Source of the DNA: Azospirillum brasilense
Lineage (GTDB): Bacteria > Pseudomonadota > Alphaproteobacteria > Azospirillales > Azospirillaceae
Assembly (NCBI RefSeq): GCF_008365405.1
Contig: NZ_QOKV01000014.1
Span: 1 to 64,000, forward strand
Reading direction: 5' to 3'
Length of the DNA stretch: 64,000 nt
The notes beneath the pieces were generated by a model. It had not been told where the DNA came from and searched no databases. It saw nothing but the letters and a program-made list of their open reading frames with translations. Position 1 is the stretch's first letter, and each line of letters opens with the position of its first letter. A program made the position numbers and the translations under genes. Below, one piece after another: positions 57,655 through 64,000 of the stretch.

Positions 57655-58059
57655 TCAGGCCTGCTCGAGTTCGACCAGGGTCCCGCAGAAGTCCTTCGGA
57701 TGCAGGAACAGAACCGGCTTGTCATGGGCGCCGATCTTCGGCTCGCCGTCGCCCAGCACGCGGGCACCCTGCGCCTTCAGCCGGTCGCGGGCGGCCAGAA
57801 TGTCGTCGACCTCGTAGCAGATGTGGTGGATGCCGCCCGACGGGTTCTTCTCCAGGAAGCCAGCGATCGGCGACGTCTCGCCGAAGGGATGGAGCAGCTC
57901 GATCTTCGTGTTGGGAAGGGTGACGAAGACGACGGTGACGCCGTGCGGCGGCAGGTCCACCGGCTGGGACACCGCGGCACCCAGCGTGTCGCGGTAGAGC
58001 GCGGTCGCCGCCGTCAGATCCGGCACGACGATGGCGACGTGGTTCAGCTTCCCGATCAT
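57655..58059 (-). CDS. mce: Methylmalonyl-CoA epimerase
   Basis: A 134-residue vicinal-oxygen-chelate enzyme interconverting (R)- and (S)-methylmalonyl-CoA for propionate catabolism. Metal ligands: His in KLNHVAIVVPDL, His in GGIHHICYEVDD, and Glu in GTLVELEQ; VTLPNTKIELLHPFGETSPI is typical. The ATG at 58059 has GGGAGG close by. It is 33 nt downstream of rnj. Confidence 0.94.
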   Translation of the reverse strand: MIGKLNHVAIVVPDLTAATALYRDTLGAAVSQPVDLPPHGVTVVFVTLPNTKIELLHPFGETSPIAGFLEKNPSGGIHHICYEVDDILAARDRLKAQGARVLGDGEPKIGAHDKPVLFLHPKDFCGTLVELEQA

Positions 58060-58092
58060 GGGTCCTCCCAAAAGGCGTAAAGTCGGAAACGC

Positions 58093-59811
58093 TTATACAC
58101 GGACCAGATGCACGTCCGTCATCGGCTTCTTGCCGTGCGTCGCGTTGAAGCAGCGTCGGACGGCGATTCGGGCGGCGGCGCGCACCTGCTCGTCATCGGC
58201 ACGGGCCGATTTCGGCATCTCGGCGACGGCCTCGCGCACCGCGTCCACCACGTCGAGCAGCATGTCGCGGTCCGCCGAGTCGTCCAGCAGCCCCATCACC
58301 GCGATCTGCGGCGCGGTCACCAGCTCGCCCTTGCCGTTCATCACCAGAGTGACGACGGCGGCGCCGTTGTGGACCATCCGGTGGCGCGCCCGCATCAGAC
58401 CGGTGTCGAGCGGAATCAGCCGCTTGCCGTCCAGCGCCATGCGGCCGGAGCGGACCTGCGCGACCACCCGCGGCGGCGCGTCGGGCGTCAGCCGGATCAG
58501 GTCACCGTTGCCGGGGACCAGGGCTTCCGGCACCTGACAGGCGCGGGCCAGCTTGGCGTGCTCCAACTGGTGGCGCTGCTCGCCGTGGACCGGCATGGCG
58601 ATGCGCGGGCGCACCCACTGGTACATGCGGACCAACTCGTCCTGCGCCGGGTGGCCGGAGACATGGACCGGCGCCTCGTCGGCGGTGACGATGCGGATGC
58701 CCTGCGCAACCAGCAGATTCTGCATGCGGCCGATGGCCCGCTCGTTCCCCGGGATCTCGCGCGAGGAAAAGATCACCACGTCGCCGCGCTGAAGCGACAC
58801 CTGGGGGTGGTCGTCCGAGGCGATGCGGGCGAGCGCGGAGCGCGGCTCCCCCTGGCTGCCGGTGCAGACCAGAACCAGCTTGTCACGCGGCACGTAGTTG
58901 GCGTCATGCTCGGTCAGGAAGGCCGGCACGTCGGCGAGGTAGCCGTTGGAGCGCGCGGCCTCGTTGATCCGCCACATCGACCGCCCGACCAGCGCGACGT
59001 GGCGCCCATGCGCCGCCGCCGCGTGGGCGATGCTCTCCAGCCGTGCGACGTTGGTGGCGAAGCAGCTCACCGCGACCCGCACGTCGGGAAACTGCCCGAT
59101 CAGCTCGGTCAGCGTCTTGCGCACGCTGCCTTCCGACCCGGAGCTGCCGGGCACCAGAGCGTTGGTGCTGTCGCCGATCAGCGCCAGCACGCCCTCGTCG
59201 CCAATGGTGCGCAGCCGCTCCTCGTCGGCGGCCTTCCCCACCAGCGGCTCGGGATCGAGCTTCCAGTCGCCGGTGTGCAGCACCGTGCCGGCGCCGGTGC
59301 GGATCGCCAGGGCGTTCGGCTCGGGAATGGAATGGGTGACCGTCACATACTCGACGGAGAAGGGGCCGACCTCAATGGTGCTGCCCAGCGCCACCTCGTG
59401 CACCGGCACCACCCCGGCCAGCCCGCGCTCGTGCAGCTTGGCGCGCAGCACGGCGGCGGTGAAGGGCGTGCAGTAGACGGGCACGCGGAGCTGCGGCCAC
59501 AGATACTGGATGGCCCCCAGGTGATCCTCGTGCGCGTGCGTCACCACGATGCCCACGAGGTCGTGCCGGCGCTCCGCGATGAAGGCGGGGTCGGGCATGA
59601 TGACGTCCAGCCCCGGCATCGTGTCGTCCGCAAAGGAGATGCCGAGATCCACCATCAACCACTTGCCGCGATGGCCGTAGAGGTTGAGGTTCATGCCGAT
59701 CTCGCCCGAACCGCCCAGCGGCAGGAAGTAGAGCGCGTCGTCCTCGGGAGCGAACAGGTCGCCGTCTCCCTCGACCGGGTGGACGGAGGGAGCGGAGTCG
59801 GTTTGGGTCAT
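58093..59811 (-). CDS. rnj: Ribonuclease J
   Basis: A 572-residue metallo-beta-lactamase/beta-CASP nuclease with 5' exonuclease and endonuclease activity on RNA, acting in rRNA maturation and mRNA decay. The metal motif is VVTHAHEDHLGAIQYL; other MBL motifs are LGGSGEIGMNLNLYG and LHTGDWKLDPEP; beta-CASP residues appear in ALIGDSTNALVPG and VHVSGHPAQDELVRMYQWVR. The ATG at 59811 overlaps the coaX stop (ATGA); the longer frame is coaX in another phase. Confidence 0.95.
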   Translation of the reverse strand: MTQTDSAPSVHPVEGDGDLFAPEDDALYFLPLGGSGEIGMNLNLYGHRGKWLMVDLGISFADDTMPGLDVIMPDPAFIAERRHDLVGIVVTHAHEDHLGAIQYLWPQLRVPVYCTPFTAAVLRAKLHERGLAGVVPVHEVALGSTIEVGPFSVEYVTVTHSIPEPNALAIRTGAGTVLHTGDWKLDPEPLVGKAADEERLRTIGDEGVLALIGDSTNALVPGSSGSEGSVRKTLTELIGQFPDVRVAVSCFATNVARLESIAHAAAAHGRHVALVGRSMWRINEAARSNGYLADVPAFLTEHDANYVPRDKLVLVCTGSQGEPRSALARIASDDHPQVSLQRGDVVIFSSREIPGNERAIGRMQNLLVAQGIRIVTADEAPVHVSGHPAQDELVRMYQWVRPRIAMPVHGEQRHQLEHAKLARACQVPEALVPGNGDLIRLTPDAPPRVVAQVRSGRMALDGKRLIPLDTGLMRARHRMVHNGAAVVTLVMNGKGELVTAPQIAVMGLLDDSADRDMLLDVVDAVREAVAEMPKSARADDEQVRAAARIAVRRCFNATHGKKPMTDVHLVRV

Positions 59812-60581
59812 TGGGCCGTGTTGCGCTTGTGGATCAGGAGGAGGCCGCGCAGCGTGAGTTCGCCGTCGGTGTGTTCGATTACATGGGTTGCCTTGGCGAA
59901 AAGCACACCCAGCCCTCCGGTCGCGACCACCGTCATCGGCTCGCCGTACTCCGCCCGGATGCGGTTGACCAGCCCTTCGATCAGGCCGACATAGCCCCAG
60001 AAGACGCCGGACTGCATGCATTCGACGGTGTTGGTGCCGATGACGTGGCCCGGCTGCTGGATCTCGACGCGGGGCAGCTTGCTCGCCGCCATCTGCAGCG
60101 CCTCCAGCGACAGGTTCAGACCGGGCGCGATGACGCCGCCGCGGTAGTTGCCGTCGCGGTCGACCACGTCGAAGGTCGTCGCCGTGCCGAAGTCGATGAC
60201 GATCAGCGGCGTCTTGTAGGTGGCCGCCGCCGCCACCGTGTTGACCAGCCGGTCGGCGCCGACCTCGTCGGGGCGATCCACCAGCGCACGCGTACCGAGA
60301 TCGACCTCCGGCTGGCCGACCACCAGCGGCTCGCAACCGAAATGATCCTTGCACAGGCGCTTCAGGTTGAAGGTCGCTCCAGGCACGACGCTGGCGATGA
60401 TGGCGCTGTCGATGTCCGCCGGGCCCAGGCCCTTCAGCGCCATCAGGTGGGTCACCCACACCATGTATTCGTCGGCGGTGCGCTTCTTGTCGGTCGCCGT
60501 GCGCCACAGGCCGCGCTGTTCGTCGCCCTCATAGATCGCGAACACCACGTTGGTGTTTCCGGCGTCGATGGCGAGCAGCAT
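59808..60581 (-). CDS. coaX: Type III pantothenate kinase
   Basis: A 257-residue kinase for the first step of coenzyme A synthesis; type III enzymes use ASKHA-fold ATP binding and are not feedback-inhibited by CoA. MLLAIDAGNTNVVFAIYEGD is the phosphate motif, GADRLVNTVAAAATYKTPLI carries the catalytic Asp, and VIDFGTATTFDVVDRDGNYR binds the metal. It follows birA by three bases. Confidence 0.96.
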   Translation of the reverse strand: MLLAIDAGNTNVVFAIYEGDEQRGLWRTATDKKRTADEYMVWVTHLMALKGLGPADIDSAIIASVVPGATFNLKRLCKDHFGCEPLVVGQPEVDLGTRALVDRPDEVGADRLVNTVAAAATYKTPLIVIDFGTATTFDVVDRDGNYRGGVIAPGLNLSLEALQMAASKLPRVEIQQPGHVIGTNTVECMQSGVFWGYVGLIEGLVNRIRAEYGEPMTVVATGGLGVLFAKATHVIEHTDGELTLRGLLLIHKRNTAQ

Positions 60582-60584
60582 CTC

Positions 60585-61379
60585 TCAGGTCTCCACCGCT
60601 GGTGGGAAAAACACGTCTCCGGCGGCGATGCGCTGGCGCCCCGCCCCGTCATCCCGATCAAGCAACAGAACGCCGTCGCTGTCCAGATCGGCGAAGGTGC
60701 CGGTCAGCGTGCGGTCCGGCAGACGGACGACGATGGGCTCGCCAAGACCCCGCGCCCGCTTCAGCCAGGCGTCGCGCACGGGGCCGAAGCCATGCTCCGC
60801 CCAGACGCCATACCAGCGTGCCAATTGCTCCGCGTAGATTTCCAACAGCCCCGCGGGCTGGAGCGCCGGAGCGCCCTCCGCCGCCAGCGAGGTGGCCGCG
60901 TAGTCCGTGCCTTCGGGAAAATGCCGCAGGTTGATGCCGACGCCGAGCACCAGCCAGGAGACCCCTCCCCCGGCCGTGGCCTCCGACTCGAGCAGGATGC
61001 CGGACAGCTTGCGGCCATGCACCAGCACGTCGTTCGGCCATTTGCAGCGCACGCCCTCCGGATCGGGGAGGACGGCGGCGGCGGTGTCGGCGATGGCGAG
61101 CGCCGCCACGAACGAAATCTGCGCCGCCTCGGCCGGTGGGCGCGAGGGGCGCAGAATGGTCGAACTGTAAAGATTGCCTTCCGGCGAGGTCCAGGCCCGG
61201 CCACGACGGCCGCGGCCCGAGTCCTGACGCTTCGCCCAGACGATGGTGCCTTCGGCAGCCCCTGAACGCGCGAAGGCCTTCGCCTCGTCGTTCGTGCTGC
61301 CGACGGAGTCGAAGGCCATCACCCGGAAGCCCGGAGGCAGGCGCAAGCGCGCCGCCTCCGCTTCGTTGCCTGCCGTCAT
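60585..61379 (-). CDS. birA: Biotin--[acetyl-CoA-carboxylase] ligase (monofunctional)
   Basis: A 264-residue biotin protein ligase. DSGRGRRGRAWTSPEGNLYS is the adenylate-binding loop, and CKWPNDVLVHGRKLSGILLE the catalytic Lys region. There is no N-terminal winged helix, so it is a ligase only and not a repressor. It overlaps nuoN by ATGA and is followed by coaX. Confidence 0.95.
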   Translation of the reverse strand: MTAGNEAEAARLRLPPGFRVMAFDSVGSTNDEAKAFARSGAAEGTIVWAKRQDSGRGRRGRAWTSPEGNLYSSTILRPSRPPAEAAQISFVAALAIADTAAAVLPDPEGVRCKWPNDVLVHGRKLSGILLESEATAGGGVSWLVLGVGINLRHFPEGTDYAATSLAAEGAPALQPAGLLEIYAEQLARWYGVWAEHGFGPVRDAWLKRARGLGEPIVVRLPDRTLTGTFADLDSDGVLLLDRDDGAGRQRIAAGDVFFPPAVET

Positions 61380-62824
61380 CCGGCGAACAGCGAGGCCGCC
61401 GCCGCCGCCGCGTAGTTCAGGATCGGCGCCGGAACCACGAAGAACAGCAGGGTGAACAGGCCGGTGGCGATCAGGATACCGGTCATCCCGTCGTCGCCGA
61501 TCTTGTCGAACGCCTCCACCGGCTCATCGAAATACATGATCTTGATGATGCGCAGGTAGTAGTAGGCGCCCACGACGCTGGTCAGCACGCCGATCACCGC
61601 CAGCGTGTAGAGCTGCGCCTCGATCGCGGCGAGGAAGACGTAGAGCTTGCTGAAGAAGCCGGCCATCGGCGGGATGCCCGCCATGGAGAACATGAACACC
61701 GCCATCGCGCCCGCCAGCAGCGGGTTGGTGCGCGACAGGCCGGCGAGGTCCTTGATCTCCTCGACCATGCGGCCCTGCTGCTTCATGCACAGGATGACCG
61801 CGAAGGTGCCGATGTTCATGACGATGTAGACCGCCATGTAGATCAGCACGCCGCGCACGCCTTCCTGGGTGCCGGACGCGAGACCGACCAGGGCGTAGCC
61901 AACGTGGCCGATGGAGCTGTAGGCCATCAGACGCTTGATGTTGCTCTGGGTGATCGCCGCGAAGGCGCCGAGCGACATCGACAGGATCGAGCTGACGATG
62001 ATGATCTGCTGCCACTGGTGGGCCAGATGACCGAACGGTTCGATCAGCAGGCGGGTGACCAGCGCGATGGCGGCGACCTTCGGGGCCGCGGCGAAGAAGG
62101 CCGTGACCGGAGTCGGCGCACCCTCGTAGACATCCGGCGTCCACATGTGGAACGGCACGGCGGAGATCTTGAAGGCCAGGCCGGCGACGACGAAGACCAG
62201 GCCGATGATGACGCCCACCGACGGGTGCGCGCCGCCGGCGAACAGGGCGGCGATCTTGTCGAAGGAGGTCGTGCCGGCGAAGCCATAGACCATCGAGGCG
62301 CCGTACAGCAGCATCCCCGAGGACAGCGAGCCGAGCACGAAGTACTTCAGGCCCGCTTCCGACGACTTGGCGCTGTCGCGGCGGAAGGCCGCGATGACGT
62401 AAAGCGCGAGGCTCTGCGTCTCCAACCCGACATACAGCGAGATGAGGTCGTTGGCCGACACCATCATCAGCATGCCGAGCGTGGCGAAGAGCATCAGCAC
62501 CGGGAACTCGAACCGGGCCATCTTCTCACGCTCGTTGAAACCGAGCGCGAGCAGGACCGACAGCGAGGCGGCGACGAGGATCAGCACCTTCATGAAGACG
62601 CCGAAGGCGTCCATCACGAAGAGGCCGTTGAAGGTGACGACCCGGCCGGTGCCGTAGCCCATGGTCAGGATGGCGGCCAGCAGCAGCGCCACCATCGTCA
62701 TGTAGCCGATGGGGCGCGTGAAGCCGTCGCCGCGGAACACGCCGATCAGCAGCAGAGCCATGCCGGCGCAGGCGAGGAAGATTTCCGGCAGGGCCGGCCA
62801 GATGTCGGGAAACACAGCGGTCAT
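61376..62824 (-). CDS. nuoN: NADH-quinone oxidoreductase subunit N
   Basis: A 482-residue antiporter-like subunit of respiratory complex I with about 14 membrane helices. It carries proton-channel residues in helix 5 (LYVGLETQSLALYVIAA, with Glu) and helix 8 (KISAVPFHMWTPDVYEGAPT, with Lys). The last subunit of the nuo operon, it overlaps birA by ATGA and follows nuoM by ten bases. Confidence 0.97.
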   Translation of the reverse strand: MTAVFPDIWPALPEIFLACAGMALLLIGVFRGDGFTRPIGYMTMVALLLAAILTMGYGTGRVVTFNGLFVMDAFGVFMKVLILVAASLSVLLALGFNEREKMARFEFPVLMLFATLGMLMMVSANDLISLYVGLETQSLALYVIAAFRRDSAKSSEAGLKYFVLGSLSSGMLLYGASMVYGFAGTTSFDKIAALFAGGAHPSVGVIIGLVFVVAGLAFKISAVPFHMWTPDVYEGAPTPVTAFFAAAPKVAAIALVTRLLIEPFGHLAHQWQQIIIVSSILSMSLGAFAAITQSNIKRLMAYSSIGHVGYALVGLASGTQEGVRGVLIYMAVYIVMNIGTFAVILCMKQQGRMVEEIKDLAGLSRTNPLLAGAMAVFMFSMAGIPPMAGFFSKLYVFLAAIEAQLYTLAVIGVLTSVVGAYYYLRIIKIMYFDEPVEAFDKIGDDGMTGILIATGLFTLLFFVVPAPILNYAAAAAASLFAG

Positions 62825-62834
62825 GTCGGAACCT

Positions 62835-64000
62835 CTAGCGCGCGGCGACGGAGACGTCGGCCCCGCCCTGAGCGGCGGCCAGCTTGGTCTGGTAGGTCTG
62901 GATCAGCTGCCCGACCGACGCCGAGGTGACGTTCAGGAAGCTGTTCGGGTAGACGCCCATCCACAGCACCACGACGATCAGCGGCAGGAAGATGGCAACC
63001 TCGCGGGTGTTCAGGTCGAACATCGCGCGGACGTCCGCCTTGACCAGCTTGCCGTACACGACGCGGCGGAACAGCCACAGCGCGTAGGCCGGGCCCAGGA
63101 TCAGGCCGGTGGCGGCCAGGAAGGCGACCCAGGTGTTGTCGCGGAAGGCGCCGAGCAGGACCAGGAACTCGCCGACGAAGCCGGAGGTGCCCGGCAGGCC
63201 GACCGAGGCCATGGTCATGAACAGGAAGACCACCGCGTATTTCGGCATGTTCTTCACCAGACCGCCGTAGCGGGCGATCTCGCGGGTGTGCAGCCGGTCA
63301 TAGACGACGCCGACGCAGAGGAAGAGCGCGCCCGAGACGATGCCGTGCGACAGCATCGTGAAGATCGAGCCCTCGATGCCCTGCTGGTTCAGCGCGAACA
63401 TGCCGATGGTGACGAAGCCCATGTGGGCGACGGACGAGTAGGCGATCAGCTTCTTCATGTCCTCCTGCGCCAGGGCGACGAGGGAGGTGTAGATCACCGC
63501 GACGATCGACAGGGCGTAGACCATCGGGGCGAAATACTCGGTCGCCTCGGGCAGCATCGGGATGTTGAAGCGCAGGAAGCCGTAGCCGCCCATCTTCAGC
63601 AGGACGCCGGCCAGGATGACCGACCCGGCGGTCGGCGCCTCGACGTGGGCGTCGGGGAGCCAGGTGTGCACCGGCCACATCGGCACCTTCACCGCGAAGG
63701 AGGCGAAGAAGGCCAGCCACAGCCAGAGCTGCATGTTGCGCGGGAAATGGGTCGCCGTGATCGTCGGGATGTCCGTCGTGCCGGCCGCGAAGTACATGGC
63801 CAGGATGGCCAGCAGCATCAGGACCGAACCGAGCAGCGTGTAGAGGAAGAACTTGAACGCCGCGTAGACGCGCCGCGCACCGCCCCAGACACCGATGATC
63901 AGGAACATCGGGATCAGCACGCCCTCGAAGAACATGTAGAAGAGGACGAAGTCCAGCGCGCAGAACATCCCCACCATGAGGGTTTCCAGCACGAGGAAGG
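62835..64000 (-). CDS. nuoM: NADH-quinone oxidoreductase subunit M, 5' end outside window
   Basis: The C-terminal 388 or so residues of the proton-pumping subunit M of complex I. FLVLETLMVGMFCALDFVLF at the window edge and FFEGVLIPMFLIIGVWGG are the typical helix 4-5 segment with the key Glu; SFAVKVPMWPVHTWLPDAHV carries the helix 7 Lys. The N-terminal part is cut off by the window edge. It stops ten bases before nuoN. Confidence 0.96.
   Translation of the reverse strand, partial: FLVLETLMVGMFCALDFVLFYMFFEGVLIPMFLIIGVWGGARRVYAAFKFFLYTLLGSVLMLLAILAMYFAAGTTDIPTITATHFPRNMQLWLWLAFFASFAVKVPMWPVHTWLPDAHVEAPTAGSVILAGVLLKMGGYGFLRFNIPMLPEATEYFAPMVYALSIVAVIYTSLVALAQEDMKKLIAYSSVAHMGFVTIGMFALNQQGIEGSIFTMLSHGIVSGALFLCVGVVYDRLHTREIARYGGLVKNMPKYAVVFLFMTMASVGLPGTSGFVGEFLVLLGAFRDNTWVAFLAATGLILGPAYALWLFRRVVYGKLVKADVRAMFDLNTREVAIFLPLIVVVLWMGVYPNSFLNVTSASVGQLIQTYQTKLAAAQGGADVSVAAR

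Noticed and set aside
58093..60507. 804-codon version of ribonuclease J
   Set aside because: The extra N-terminal 232 codons are coaX in another phase; the ATG at 59811 in the ATGA overlap gives the normal length.
1..64000. CRISPR arrays, tRNA or rRNA genes, transposases, integrases
   Set aside because: Looked for on both strands; no regularly spaced repeats, cloverleaf sequences, rRNA segments or mobile-element enzymes were seen.

Overview
The window is GC-rich DNA from an alphaproteobacterium. Gene content and order point to a Rhodospirillales chromosome, most likely Azospirillum or a close relative; this is inferred from gene order (split trpE, a trpGDC cluster, the lpx/bam block, nuoMN-birA-coaX-rnj) and not proven. 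Almost all of it is core housekeeping sequence. I see no tRNA, rRNA, CRISPR array, transposase or integrase.

Layout. 1-4157: the start of enolase (minus) and a divergent pqqABCDE operon for the cofactor pyrroloquinoline quinone. 4183-4298: a nested inverted-repeat intergenic element. 4305-9648 (minus): an exported HHH (ComEA-like) protein, kdsA, a dienelactone hydrolase, pyrG, secG, tpiA. 9865-14111 (plus): a PpiD-like chaperone, trpE and an uncharacterised membrane protein. 14136-15578 (minus): a metal-binding HMA peptide and a divergent polysaccharide deacetylase. 15698-21833 (plus): an exported protein, trpGDC, a GNAT enzyme, moaC, moeA and lexA, the last with an SOS box over its promoter. 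21859-24060 (minus): comEC. 24201-27021 (plus): gltX and gltA. 27225-29460: a GST, and a LysR regulator divergent from a GNAT gene with a perfect LysR-type palindrome between them.

29467-43568 is one long minus-strand envelope and translation block, read as rpsB, tsf, pyrH, frr, uppS, cdsA, dxr, rseP, bamA, skp, then after a terminator fabZ, lpxA, lpxI, lpxB, gloA. lpxD, often found between skp and fabZ, is absent. 43768-44219 is a RelE/ParE-type toxin-antitoxin pair. 44268-54932 holds dnaE, lolD, lolC and proS, interrupted by a lipoprotein, an EamA transporter, an exported hydrolase and a self-contained two-gene cassette whose products resemble phage virion accessory proteins. 55057-64000 holds two unknown genes, a candidate small RNA with terminator, tag, a DUF1467 gene, mce, rnj, coaX, birA, nuoN and the 3' part of nuoM.

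Themes: outer-membrane biogenesis (Kdo, lipid A, BAM, Skp, Lol, isoprenoid and phospholipid precursors), central metabolism, tryptophan and molybdopterin synthesis, and PQQ synthesis. The parts most worth a second look are the accessory insertions between core genes: the PQQ operon, the toxin-antitoxin pair, the phage-like cassette with its own promoter and terminator, and the candidate sRNA.
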